Positions 36,248-49,788 are shown, counted from the stretch's first letter. The stretch is 64,000 bases of DNA from Dactylonectria macrodidyma (GCA_020744425.1 JAGMUV010000001.1:4960001-5024000); one strand, 5' to 3'. The notes: generated by a model from the sequence alone, not told the origin. A program made the numbers and translations.

Positions 36248-38550
36248 CTACTCGTCCGGTTTCTCGCCAGCCCATCCCAACGTCATGGTCGCCCACAGAT
36301 CATGAAAGACGGGCTGCCCACCCACATCCCTCGCTGGACGCGGCGGCGGCCCTGCAGGACTAATATCAAAGTTGGCGTCCCAGGCCGTAATAAAGGGCTC
36401 CATGGATCTGTCGAACATGGGACAGCCTCGGGTGCTCCTGTCGGCCGCCGCCTTGGCCTGCAGCGCGAGGCGGCGCTCGTACTTGTCCTTGACGACGCGC
36501 AACACCACGCGGCTGGCCGAGAGCACGTCGACGCGCGTGTTAGCCGGCGTCAAGTCGTCACCGTCTCCGCCGCACATGTGCGACAGGAACGCCTCGAATC
36601 CCAGCTCGCCCCGCGCCCAGGACTCGTCCCAGTCAGGGACCTCGGTCACGGCAAACGACAGCTGTGACGCCAGGATGACGGCCAGGATCAGCTTGCTCCA
36701 GTCGACGATGGTGAAGAGGATGAAGGACGACTGGCCGATTCCCGTGATGAAGCCAAACAGCGCCTTGAGGCTCGAGACGCAGAGCCGGAGCTTCTCGGCC
36801 GTCGGACGGACGTAGCCCGGGGGCGCCGTCTTGGAGCGGCCGAGGCGGAGGAGACAGCCGCCGTTGAGATAGACGCTGAAGAAGAGTTGTGCTAGTTTTA
36901 CTGCTACTAGTAGGAGGAAGACGTTGTTAGTGTTCGTGAATTCCTAACATAGTCCCGGGAGTGTCTTCTTTCTCACCGGAGTTAGCATGATGGGGCAGCA
37001 TGCCCTGCAGCAGCTCGCGATGCTGCAGCTCCAGGCCAAGGAGAACCAGCTGGCTTTGCTGCTGTCCCGCGCCCCTGTTATCGTGGATGGCCGTGTTGGC
37101 CGCGTTGCTGAAGCTCGCGAGCCGCGCCAGATACGTCAGGGCATAGTCGCCGTCGACCTCGGCGCAGCGCTGCAGCGCGTCGCAGCACCTGGCCGTCCAG
37201 CTAGTAAAGGGCGCCACGAGCTCGTCCATCTTCTTCCACGCCGTCATGAAGCTGCTGATAGTGGTGAGAAGATGAGAGAAAGCGAAGGGAAGGGCGACGT
37301 ACTGCGAGACGGCGTAATACCAGGCCAGATAGGTCCGGATCTTCTCCACCTGGTCGCTGGGCGCATCGGGACTGGTGGGATCCGGCATCTCCTGGTCCAG
37401 CTCGAGGTCGCGGGTCAGGTCGCCGGCCATGCGCACGTACTGGAAGGCCTGCTTGTTTTTGGGTCGGAGGTGGAAGGGGTACCTGGAAGAGGTGTCGATC
37501 AGAGTTGAGCTTCGTCAAGATAGCGCAGCCGTTCTATCTCTGTACATGATGATATATGGAGCGGTGCCAGTTACGTACCAAGCAATATAGATGAGCATGC
37601 CCTGCAGCAGCTCCAGGCTTCTCTCGCCTCCAGCCACAAACTTGAGGCCGAGCACCTTTCTAAACTCCTCGTCGTAGAGCGTGTGCCCCTGCAAGGTCCG
37701 CGACCCAGACGCCGAAGCGAGGATAGCCAGCAGGACAAACGGCCTCGTCGCCGCAAGACTGGCGACCGTCTCTTCGGGCCGCAGCACGACGCACGGAAAG
37801 TGCCCCAACATGCCGCGGAACGAAGCCAGCAGCGACGTGGCCGAGTCAACGTTGAACTGCGGCTTGGCGTGCAGCGACTCGATGGAGTGGCTCGCTGTCG
37901 AGGGAGGCGTAGGGAAGCCGCCCGTGAAATCGTTGGATGCAAACGAGTCCGAGGCATCGTCATCTTCAGCTGAGGCCGGGAACATGGCCGCGATGATGTG
38001 CTCGTGGTTGTCCCGCAACGCATCGAAGTTGTCGTCGACGTGCTGCAGCGTCGGCACGTCGAAGTCGATGGTGAAGGTCTTGGACGGGCCGGGATGCTGC
38101 TGCTGTTGCTGTTGCCGGTGCGGGCCATCGATGACACTGGATGATTCAAGGTCAGCCGGAGGACCATCACCAGATTAGATGGGCTTGGTGTTGAGTGTCT
38201 TGTCAACCCATCTCGTCGCCAAGTTGAATGGGATTGGTGTTGAACATCACCTCAACCCCGTCCATCACCAAGCCACCAAAGACGTACAGTTTCCTCCTTC
38301 TTCGCGTACGCGGACCAGTCCGCAGGATACACTCCCTCTTAAACTCGAGACACCTAAACTCAGCGACTCTGGTCAGCTCAACGACTCCCATCACCGGGAG
38401 GACGTCCTGTTCCTACTTGCGACACACGCCGGGCTGCTCGCTCGGCTCGCACTTGATCTTAGTGGCCCGACACGCCTCGCACGCCGTCGAGATCCTCTTG
38501 CGCGCCGGGCTGCTGGCCTCACCGGGCGTCAACAGGGCGTCTGCGTCCAT
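36248..38550 (-). CDS. Zn2Cys6 fungal-specific transcription factor
   Basis: Six exons, in coding order 38417-38550, 38288-38353, 37579-38136, 37303-37482, 36977-37254 and 36248-36900. They total 1869 nt and encode 622 residues. Start ATG 38550 has a strong context (caccATGG); another in-frame ATG lies 48 nt upstream. The binuclear zinc cluster is complete with spacing CX2CX6CX8CX2CX6C and is split by intron 1 between CRK and CLEF. A basic run RTRRRRK follows, then a Gln run (six Q) at the start of exon 3. The rest is helical and resembles the middle homology region of fungal regulators. The cluster and the RTRRRRK linker recall the War1/PrtT group, but this is only an impression. The target genes are unknown, and no biosynthetic cluster adjoins it. 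Confidence 0.88.
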
Positions 38551-39590
38551 GGTGAATGAATCGCCAAGCTTTGAAGGCCTTGATAGATGTCTTTCCAAGG
38601 GGGGCTTTGCGTGTCCTCCACCACACGAGACAGAGAAACGTAAAACGCCACAAGAATCAGATGCAGGGGTGTGCGGGTCTCGGCATCTGCAATTCGCGAT
38701 ACATTGTGCCGCCGCCCACCCCGGAGCAGCGGAAGATACGGATTTCTCTTGTAGGTCTCCATCTCCGGGCTGGCCGCCGAGACAACGCGTGGAGCAGCTG
38801 CTTCTTAGAGCTCCACCCGGACCAAAGACGTCCCGATCAGGCGGGTTATCGCCGGCACCCTCCGGAGCATAACTTCACGTACCAAGGAAGTAGGAACGGT
38901 ACGAGAACACGTAACATTACATAACAAAAAGAAACCCTCTTCTGGTTGGTTTATGAGAATTGCATTCCTATACAAGGTTATGTACGATTGAAGTATCAAC
39001 CTGGACATCTTGATCCGCCCGAAGGCCCGTCGCTGGCTCAAAACGGGGGAGGCTCCCACTGGCCTCACTGCCTCTTGCATTCTAGAGATTTAGCATCACG
39101 ATCAGCTAGGATTTCTCCTTCGCACTACGGAGGACCATTCCAAAAGCCTTTGCCCACGCTAAGGATGCCACACACCCGAACCCTTGCTAGGTACTTGATA
39201 ATACATTCAGCCTCATATCTCATATCGTTACAGGCTAATGTCTGCCAAATTTACTGCAGTTTTAGTATTGTTAGACCTATATTATGGCTAGCTAGTGGGC
39301 TAAGTGTGCTATAATATAGGGCCTATTGTAGTGCTAACGTGCGTAAGATGTACGTAATGTTCTTTTGACAAGAAAAAGCAAAATATGGCTTGCGCGCAGG
39401 CAAAGACTTTTGAAATGGTCCTCCGTGCATGAAAAGTAGAATATTCACCACGGAAAGTATTATGAGATCAAGAGGCAGGACAGAGGGCTTTCCCAAGACG
39501 GGACTCCCCGCCTTACGGCGTCTGTATATTATTTCCGGGTATTACTTGTACATATCTATCAATACAATCATCCTTCTCACCATCGTTCCC
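38551..39590. other. Intergenic, with an AT-rich relic segment
   Basis: The right side of this 1-kb gap (about 39190-39380) is richer in A, T and TA dinucleotides than its surroundings. It looks like a mutated repeat relic (see findings). The left part is the presumed promoter of the transcription factor gene. No gene seen. Confidence 0.5.
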
Positions 39591-40959
39591 TCATTGCGCA
39601 ACAGCAAGCTTCAGCCCTGGGTTGCCTTCCCTAAGTGCCTTGCCCACAAACTCCCACAGTGGCGACACAAACGTCTTCACCTCGCCAGCCGTCGTCTTGA
39701 GCCCATGCTCGCCTTCCCGGTGCCGCGGCAGGTTCTCGGTCGCGCACCGCTCGGAGCAGTAGATGGACGCCTGTTTCGCGGTGACGCACTCGTTGCAGAT
39801 GAGTGTCTGCTGCACGCCGTCGTCCATCTCGACGTCCTCGTCGCGGTTCTGCACGCAGTCGTCTCCGCCGGCGCAGTCGTGCTCCCTTTCGATGTGCTCG
39901 CTCTATCTCTCCTGTCAGTACTCATCCCCAATTTACTACGCGCAACACATGTGCTCGGTGTCATACCTGTCCCCTGTGGTGGCACTCGGGCGAGCAGTAC
40001 ACAGTAAGTCTCTTGGGACCTCCAATCTGCGTCATGACCTGGCACAACGAGCACGAGCGGACGTCCTTGGGGTCCACCGGTCCCTCGCAGACGGCGCAGG
40101 GCGGGAGGTCGTAGAGGTCCTCGGCGACGGCAGACGTCACTTGAGTCGCCTGGGAGCGGCTCTTAGCCTGCAGCCTGTTCTGTTCAAATGCCATCTTGGC
40201 CCGCCGCAGCTCGTCGAGCCGCGCCTTGTGCGTGTCGCGCTGCGGCTGCGTGTTCATGCTCGCCCGGTAGTCCTGCGCGATCCGGTCGACCACCTCCTCC
40301 AACGACATCGTGCTACTCGCCTCGTATGCGTCGAGGTACTTTTGCGCGTGCTCGAGCACCTCGCCCGTTGACCGATCCTTGAACAGGTACGAGATGTACA
40401 GCTTCTTCAGCTCCGTCACGTCACTCTGGGCGCTGGCCATCTTGTCCACGATGGCGTCCACGTCTGAAGACCACCTGGCCGGCTTCCCGACACGCTCCCA
40501 GACCCGTTCAATGAGTTCCTGCCGTGACCTGTCCGGGTCGTCCAGCATGCCTCTCAGCTCATCGTAGTCCGCGCCCCCGTCGCCCGCCGTAAGGAACATG
40601 GGATACATCCGCAGGACCCATCGATACCACGCCTCCTTCTCCGAGTCTATCTGGTCCTCGATGAATTTCAGGTCGATCTTGTGCTCCTTGGCGTCGGCGA
40701 ACAGCATGTCTAGCTCGTTGAGAAAGGCCCTCCGTTGTGAGAACCACTCCCGGTCCTCTTCGTCGCAGTACCGGGCCCGCATCGTGTCCAGCATCTTTGC
40801 GAAACAGCCGGGGCAGTCCGACACATGCCTCTTCCCGCACTCGGCAGCACATGCCTCCTTCACCGTGTTCACTCGGTCAACACACTGTTGTCTGTGTACC
40901 CTCGCCGCATTGAGCTCTGTCCAGTGCTCTGGCAGCGCATATTTGGCCGACCCTGTCAT
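39591..40959 (-). CDS. MYND-like zinc-binding protein, hypothetical
   Basis: Two exons, 39967-40959 and 39591-39902, giving 434 residues. I chose ATG 40959 (MTGSAKYALP) because the frame upstream has only a TTG. The acceptor must be the atag at 39903, since a nearer upstream cag leaves an in-frame TAG. The N-terminal 300 residues are charged and helical, with a Cys cluster (C..CGKRHVSDCPGC) near residue 40. The C-terminal part has two zinc-ligand groups. The first is CAVCEGP...CSLC...YCSPECHHRGQSEHIEREHDC. The second is ICNEC...YCSERCATENLPRHREGEH. Both resemble MYND or related cross-brace fingers that mediate protein contacts. I know no function for the family. It is divergent from YSF3 across 439 nt. 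Confidence 0.78.
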
Positions 40960-41398
40960 CCCAAAGGGAAAACGCAAACACGAAGCCGCCTCCAATTAAC
41001 AGACCCTTTCTAAGCCGCAGCTCGGGTTGATGCGCCGGGTCGGATCCCTCCCGGACGTCGCCCCGTTTCAAGCTGAGTGACTGAAAAATGGTTGTTTGTG
41101 ATCCGATAACTGGGCCGGTGACCCGACGGCAATGCCAAAAGAATTAAGTATTGAATTGAATTGAAATATTCCGAATTATCAGATTTAGTCGCGTTTGTTG
41201 TGATATCTTACATGGTCATGAATCCTGTCAAAGAAGATGAAACGGCGTGACTTGAGCCGACATCTCGGCGAGAACACATTTAGCCGAATTTCTAGCGGTA
41301 TCGCATCCGCAAATACTCCGGTCAAGCATCGCGATGCTCCAAGCTCCCCCAAAAAACACTTTCACGACATAGTAGTCTCCGATTAATCTACAATCGCA
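40960..41398. promoter_or_regulatory. Divergent promoter of the MYND-like gene and YSF3
   Basis: 439 nt between two ATGs facing away from each other. It includes an AT-rich centre (about 41135-41185, with TTGAATTGAATTGAA repeats). No TATA box or known operator can be assigned with confidence. Confidence 0.55.
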
Positions 41399-41762
41399 AT
41401 GGTAACATTGCCTTACTCAAACACGTTGGATTTCCCATTCACTAACTCTCTTCCAGGCCGACAAGCTCCGCAACCAACAAGAACTCGAGCGCCTCCAGGC
41501 CAAGTACGTGGGTACTGGCCACCCAGACACCACCAGCTGGGAATGGCGCACCAACATCCAGCGCGATACCTACTCTTCCATCGCCGGCCACCGACCGCTG
41601 GTCTCGTATATTGCGCTGGCCGAGAATGAGCCTATCGTCAAGATCCGGGCGCAGATGATCAGGGTACGTCACGCGAAAACGCTACTAGTTCGTAACGCAT
41701 GCTAACATGATTCGCAGAAAATGATACAGCCCTGCGGACCGCCACCGCCTCGCGAAACATAG
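41399..41762 (+). CDS. YSF3: Splicing factor 3B subunit 5 (SF3b10/Ysf3)
   Basis: Exons are 41399-41401, 41457-41663 and 41718-41762, giving 84 residues. The first coding exon is only the ATG. Intron 1 (55 nt) has a cactaac branch site and a ttccag acceptor. The protein matches the SF3b10 family over its whole length: LERLQAKYVGTGHPDTTSWE, then RDTYSS, the central IALAENE and the C-terminal MIQPCGPPPP. Family members are 80-90 residues long, so it is complete. SF3b10 sits in the SF3b complex of the U2 snRNP and helps hold the branch site (family knowledge). Small multi-intron genes like this are easily missed by ORF searches. It converges with NSE3, with 211 nt between the stops. Confidence 0.95.
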
Positions 41763-41973
41763 ACGACGGCCAATTTTTAATACGGGATCGAAGCTGCGGT
41801 TCAAGTCTCGGAGTCACTGGGTTGAGTTTAGTCTACATGGATGGCGTTCAAGGAAAGATACCTCACGGAAAGGGAAGAATTATGGCACCTAAGAACATGC
41901 TTGCTTCTATGTTCTCAAGCATTTACCCCAATCAAGTTCTCGCGAACCTCGTTCCGCGTATTTGGGTATCATA

Positions 41974-43089
41974 TCATTCGCCATTCATCGTCTCACCACG
42001 GTTCGCGTTGGCGTCCCCATCCCCGTCGACCACTCGCTCCTTGATGTTTAAGCTGGAGCAAAGCTTCTTCTCGAGGTCGGGATTCCAATCGCCATAGACT
42101 TCGCGAACCATGCCCATCACTCCATCTAGGCCAACCTCTTCTTTAGCACGGGGCCCAACATGCCAGGTGATTGTGTGATCGCCATCCTGACCCACAGGGG
42201 GCCTATCTATTTTCTTGACCACGTAACCTTGTCTCTCCATCCTCTTGATGATAACCTCCGTCTTGTCCATCGAGACGTTTTGGTCCGCATTCAACCGGCT
42301 TAGATATCTCTTGAGTTTTTGGTCGCTAAGCTCACCACTGTTGAGCCATATCATAGATACAACCATGGTGTAAAACGCTGTGTAGGTCGCTTCGTCTTCT
42401 ATGCTCGGGGTTCTGGATGGCGTAATAATAATGGGCGTTCGATATGGTTTCGGTAAAGTGGAAGAGAGGATATAGGCGCCCGATCCCATTTTCGGTTGAG
42501 AGTTGCTCTTCATAGCTAGAGCCAGTTGTGAGTGAAGAGCCAGAAGTCCTAGACGAATACATACCTTGGCGTTTCTCCTGCAAGGTCATTTTCTCCCTGA
42601 CGGGCAGTTCACGCAGTTCCATGCCCCAAACCTTCTTCAGCTGGATCTGCGCCAATGCAAATATGCGCTTAAACGACCGTCCCTGGTTGCCAAGCACTTC
42701 GCAACAGTTAGATGCGCTTCAGATACGCAGGGTCCGTTTGCTCTCACCTCGCTCCTTGATTCCATCTCTTCGTATGGCTGTTCTTGAGTACTCGCAAGAA
42801 ATCGCATATCGGATCAGCTTCTTTGCCATCTGGTCGTCGGCACTTTGGCCGAGGGGAGCGTCCATATCCACGTCGCCTTCGCTGGTCCTGTCGTCGTCGC
42901 CGTCTTCTTCTTCTTCTTCTTCTTCTTCTTCGTCTGGTTCAGTTTCCGAATCTCCACGACTACGTTGTCGGGGGCGAGCATCTTCTTCGGATTCGTCGTC
43001 CTCGACCTATCAAGCTAGTAGTCAGCACTTTGCGCCGGGTCGCATCGTGAATCACGCACAGGGCGGCGCCTTCTTTGTCCTGGAGGCAT
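41974..43089 (-). CDS. NSE3: SMC5-SMC6 complex subunit Nse3 (MAGE domain)
   Basis: Four exons in coding order: 43060-43089, 42748-43006, 42565-42696 and 41974-42515. They total 963 nt and encode 320 residues. All junctions are GT-AG and keep frame. The N-terminal 75 residues are disordered and acidic, with a poly-Glu run from a GAA microsatellite (42904-42931). The MAGE homology follows, including LIRYAISCEYSRTAIRRDGI, GNQGRSFKRIFALAQ and VWGMELRELPVREK, with the winged-helix part at the C-terminus. Nse3 pairs with Nse1 and Nse4 and lets the SMC5-6 complex bind DNA and act in repair (family knowledge). Length agrees with fungal Nse3 (about 300-330). It is divergent from SLS1 with 329 nt between starts. 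Confidence 0.93.
42904..42931. repeat. (TTC/GAA)n microsatellite inside NSE3
   Basis: An in-frame trinucleotide run coding for poly-Glu on the minus strand, in the acidic N-terminal region of Nse3. Length changes would stay in frame. Confidence 0.9.
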
Positions 43090-43418
43090 CTTAAGAGCGA
43101 AAAGGGTTTAGGTAGAAGTAACTAAAATGGTTTTATTCAGAGTAAGTGCACTCCAATTGTGGCAATTGACAATAATAACACGACAAGTTAGTGGTTGTAC
43201 AAGGACAAAGAAGAATGGAGGGGCGCGCAAGCTTGGACGCGGTCCGGATCATGCACGCGTTGACGAGTGTTCTTATCGCAGATCTCTTATCGATTGCCGA
43301 TTAGCGGACGAAATTTCCTAACCTCTACATCATTTTTAGGTGCTTCCCATTGAGCGCCCGCCAGAGTGTCGCATTCTTCTACATTAATGTCTGTATATCT
43401 TTAACGTTTATATTATCC
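43090..43418. promoter_or_regulatory. Divergent promoter of NSE3 and SLS1
   Basis: Only 329 nt lie between the two start codons, so regulatory elements must be shared or closely packed. AT-rich stretches flank both starts (43310-43340 and 43395-43418). I recognise no specific operator. Confidence 0.6.
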
Positions 43419-46400
43419 ATGATTTCTAGAGCGGCGCGTCTACCGCGCATTTGTCTAGCCTGTCGGGCTGGTCTTACTCAACGCAGCGCAGTTCTAGGCT
43501 TCTACGCCCTTCCTCGTCACGATGGCTTCGTCCCACGCCGCCGCTTTGCATCCAACTCGGATCATCCTCCCCAATTCGACGCCGAAACCGAGGCTATGAT
43601 ATCCGAGAAGCTATGGGGACCCAAAACGAAGAGTACAGATATCAAGAAGGAAGAGAACCCAAAAGACTCGGATTATGTCGACGAGCACAACGTCGATTGG
43701 GATTCCTTCTCCGTCGTCGATGGAGACAGCTCCACCAGCGCCGAGATCGACAAATTCCTTGATGCAGTCGCTGGAATTTCGTCTAATAGCAGCCAGCAAG
43801 AAAAGTCGCTCTTAAGGCCTAGCAGGAATCTTGAAACCCCGACCAAACCCGCCGATGACCAACAAACTCCCTCCTTCAGCAAGGCTCTAGCAAATCCTCT
43901 GTCAACACCTCTCTCAAAGCCTCTCTCAAAGCCTCTTCCAAAGCCACGTTACGTCTTCTCCTCCAACTCCGACCCCGTCCTCGACCTTCCCGAATCCAGT
44001 CCGCCATGCTCGCAGCCCAAAATCTTGCGCCATGCCCTGCTTCATAATCAACCCCTCGGTGTTCATGCGCTTGGTGTCCCTGCCGATGCCATCATCATCA
44101 ACAACCCGAACATGATGCGCTCTGAGAGGAAGGTTACCCGCGAGACGGTAGAGAAGCCTTTGATTCCCGCCAAGGGCCTCGACTGGGAACGTCTCAAATC
44201 AATCAGTAACGGTGACAAGGTTGAATCTAGGGACCAAATCTGGGCCAACATCAACGAGTTACGACCTGACACCAGGAGCCTTCGAATGAGAGATTTCGAC
44301 AAGCTGTGCAAGGCGTTGGTAAATGGATTTACAACTGTTCAGCTAAGAGACTACTTCCGCGGGTTCGAAATGGGCGCGGCATTGGATGACACGCCAATAG
44401 CGAACTATCCATGGATTGAGAAGCAAACAGCATGGACTCCATTCAACTCCATACAGGTCACTACAGAAGTGACGGAGCAGATGGCGTACAAGCACTTGCT
44501 TGTTCAAAAACTCGTGGCCCAGAAATGGAAGATTGGTATCCAAGAACATGAAGATGCTTTGGGGCAAGCCTTCGTGTGGGTTGATCCTCACTACTTCAAA
44601 TTCATTTCCCGTCAGTAATGTCTCCATACCCCTAGGACTGCAACTAACAAACTGTCAAAGATGGGAACGGATCATTTCTGAAGGGGGCCAGGAATGCTTT
44701 CCTCGACACGGCCAACAACGAGAAGCTGTCAACGACATCCTCCGAGTGCCGTCTCAATATCACATCCCGCAAGGTCTCCACATATGCCATCCTAGAACGC
44801 CTTGATCAGCACCTCAAAAACGTTCACCACCGAACGATTCCCATTGGCCAAATCACAAAGCAACTCCCGACACCCGAGGAGCTGCAGGACTTGGCAGGCA
44901 TCACAGACACCACTCTCAAGCTTCGCAACAAATGGCAGGAATCAGTATGTCATCCTGCACCCAAATAAAGTTTCCTTACGCTAACCAGGAACTAGGAACT
45001 TGATGTGTCATGGTTTGATGAGAGGAAGATCCCGCGGCACGCGAATGACATTACCAACGAAGACAATGCCGACACTGTCCTACGACTCCTTACCACTATC
45101 CCAATTCGGGGCACAGAGGAAAATGTCGAGTGCATTCCTCCATTAGATCCTAACGGCAATGGCCTCTTTGTGGGTATCAATCGAGAGCGACGGAGCATGG
45201 CATGGAGGGATAAACTTCGCAAGTGGCTACGATATGTGACACCTGTCGGCATCAAGAGGGATGCCTCCAAAGCTCCTCTTGGCCTAGCCAAATCAACGTC
45301 ACTGAAAGAATACGCTGGGAAACTCAGTGTCAATGTCACCACTGCCAAGTTTGGCCACATCCTCCACTCCGAAGCACAGGCATCGACGGACAAGCTCTCT
45401 CGGAAGCGCCGCCTCTTGTCGCCTGTGACTCCTCACCCAGCATCATTCTCCACGCTCAAAACAGACTTTGGCAAGCCTCTGCGCCAATCAACAGCCATTA
45501 TCCTCAAGTTTGCACCATACCTCGACCTGTCGATGAGCAAGCGGAGCCATGGCCCCCCCGTTCGTTTAAATATCCCAATCACTCCCCAGACGAATATTTC
45601 CGACTTCAAAATTCCAGAAGAGGCTGTCCTTCAGTGTGCCATCCCTTGGCAGATCGACGATGTCATGCTTCCCACTCAAAGCGTCGACGTGCGCCTCGTC
45701 AATGAGCGCCACCTTCCCCTTGATATCAACCAGGCGCCGCTCCAACAGTTCCTCAAGGTTTCCCGCTTCAACCTCCGCGCTGGCCGCCTCCAGACTCCTG
45801 CGCAGGTGGTTCTCGCTATTCCCGAGCAGTGGATAAACCCTCGGTCTAAGGGTGGCAAGTCCTCCGAGGCCACGGTAAATGTCCTATATTGCTTCCGCGG
45901 CATTGAAATCCACCAAAATATCGAGATGCAATTGCAAGGCTCCACCCTACGTTACTCCCTTATCGAGGCTGGTCAACATGGTGGCAAGCGCCAGGAACTC
46001 ACCCTCCAGGCAGGTCGCCCAGGAGGCCTTGAAAAATCCTTCCGAGGCGGGCAGCGCGAGTCTTTCCTACAGACAGTGGAGGATATTGTCACGGGCAAGT
46101 TATTCTCGTGGAACGAGGGTCACAAGTCTGCCAAGACACAGCAGTATGAGGACTTTAGTTACAATCTGCCGGCTGAGAAGCTCGGTGAGGATTTCATTGT
46201 GACGGAGTTCGACGCCGAGGAGGAGAAGAAGGCACTGAAAATGAAGAGGGCGGAGAAGCTTGTCAGGGAGCGGAAGCTCAAGACAGAAAGGGCCGCTGCA
46301 AAAGTAGCCGCAAGAAAGAAAGGGGCCATGTTTAGTCTATTACTGAACAAGGCCAAGGAGCCTGCTGGGGCCCCAACCGAAACATCTGCTGACATATCTG

Positions 46401-46903
46401 CGAGAAAGAAGGGCGCCATGTTTAGTCTATTATTGGACAAGGCCCAGGAGCCTGCTGGGACCCCAACCGAGACATCTGCTGACATGTCTGCTGAGAGCTC
46501 CACCAAGGAGTTGATGGAAAACGTTGCGGAAAAGACGGCTGAGGAGCCAACCGCAGAGTCCGCTGCAGAACCTACAAAATTGGAGGAGCCAAAGCCAGAG
46601 GCTTCTACGATACCCCAGGTGGACGAGAATGACTTCTGGAGGCAGTTCTCAGCTAGGGCGGGAGACAATCTCGACAAGTTCAAGAACCTTCCGCGGCGCA
46701 GGAGCAAGAAGGCCCGCGCCATAGAGGATAGTGACCTGGACGAGGACGACCCATTCAGGATCACTCCCAGGTCCAGGGGCGAAGCCTTGTCCAAGACGGA
46801 ATATGGTAGTTCCTCCGCTGACAAGACAGCCGATCGAGAAGGCTCTGTCGACCAAGCCTCCGGCAAGCCCAGCGAGCCGTTCACCTTTGACGACGAGTGG
46901 GAA

Positions 46904-46941
<38 letters not shown>

Positions 46942-47107
46942 AGACTTCAACGACGATGAGATCGAGGACAACGAGCTGACAACCGCCGAGATCGAGGCCG
47001 AGCTTGTCAAGAGGTTCGGCCTAGACAACAAGTACCCCGCGGCAGATGCTCCCGGCAAGAAGCCGACCAACGCCAACGGCAAGTCTCCGGTGAAGAATGA
47101 GAAATAG
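43419..47107 (+). CDS. SLS1: SLS1-like mitochondrial inner-membrane regulator
   Basis: Exons are 43419-44610, 44661-44944 and 44996-47107, giving 1195 residues. Start ATG 43419 is the first in frame and begins an Arg/Ala-rich, acid-free presequence (MISRAARLPRICLACRAGL), as expected for mitochondrial import. The last acceptor must be the ctag ending at 44995, since the nearby ccag leads to a stop. The middle matches the SLS family of mitochondrial inner-membrane-bound regulators (LRDYFRGF, then a long beta- and alpha-rich body). In yeast SLS1 coordinates mitochondrial transcription with membrane-bound translation (family knowledge). The C-terminal 330 residues are charged and low complexity, with a 30-residue tandem duplication (46310-46489) and a poly-Asp run (46902-46940). 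PLSKP repeats lie in exon 1. The yeast protein lacks this tail. Confidence 0.9.
46310..46489 (+). repeat. 90-bp in-frame tandem duplication in SLS1
   Basis: Copies are 46310-46399 and 46400-46489. Each encodes 30 residues beginning ARKKGAMFSLLL and ending ETSAD(I/M)S. The copies differ by a handful of substitutions and have no indels. Confidence 0.95.
46902..46940 (+). repeat. (GAC)n microsatellite coding poly-Asp in SLS1
   Basis: A run of about twelve GAC codons within an acidic tail. It stays in frame with changes of whole repeat units. Confidence 0.95.
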
Positions 47108-47682
47108 ATGATGGATCCATGTACAACTCAACGGCTGCATGTATAGATGAGAATAATTTTGTAGACTAGAATTGTATGATAGCTCATGTAAGAAGACAAA
47201 GTCCCAATCCCGATGCATCAGTTCCCCGACCTTATCAATCAAAACATTTTAAGCGCGCAAACCTGATACGAGCTTGACGACCAAGCTGTAGGCATAATGG
47301 GCATAGTTGGCACGAATCCCGTGCAGACATACGGCCGTGGTGGGAGCCAAGGGGGCAGGACAACCATCTACCAAAACAGGCGAAACATTCTTGTCACGGC
47401 GAGAGTCAATCACAATCATCACATGGACAAGGGAGACAGAAGAAAGGTTTTGCACGAATCACTTCTAGACTCTATTTTATTTTTGGTTGTTTAGCACAAC
47501 ATGAGAATTCTGTCCCGGTATGCCCGATCCCATTCTCTCATTTTGTGCCCCAAGACAAAAGCCGAGTGCTCATGCAAAGCAAGGAAGATCGTGTCGTCGT
47601 AGAAGTGAGTTCATCAGCTCTTGAGCACGAGATCGTACTTTTGAGATCCCGGGCGAGTAAGTTGCTAAAGAAAGTAAGGTGT
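47108..47682. other. Convergent 3' region of SLS1 and TEF1
   Basis: 575 nt between two convergent stop codons. Moderately AT-rich, with no gene seen. It probably holds both 3' UTRs and polyadenylation sites. Confidence 0.6.
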
Positions 47683-49652
<1,970 letters not shown>

Positions 49653-49697
49653 TTTGGCGGTTGTGAGATGTGATTCGGTTTGTGTTTTAAAGTCGTG

Positions 49698-49788
49698 CTG
49701 GAGCCGACGTGTTAGCAGGCCAAGGTGATGAAGAAGGAAGAGAGGCCAAGCCAAGGAGCAAGGCGTCTTGGGGATGAAGGGCACATAC
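49698..49788 (-). other. Predicted 5' UTR intron of TEF1
   Basis: On the coding strand, donor gtatgtgcc, branch site ctgctaac and acceptor ctccag define a 91-nt intron ending 45 nt before the ATG. Leader introns are common in elongation factor genes. This prediction rests on splice signals only. Confidence 0.6.

Noticed and set aside
39903..39912. Nearer cag acceptor for the MYND-like gene intron
   Set aside because: Using it leaves an in-frame TAG at the start of exon 2. The atag nine bases later gives a continuous frame through the zinc ligands.
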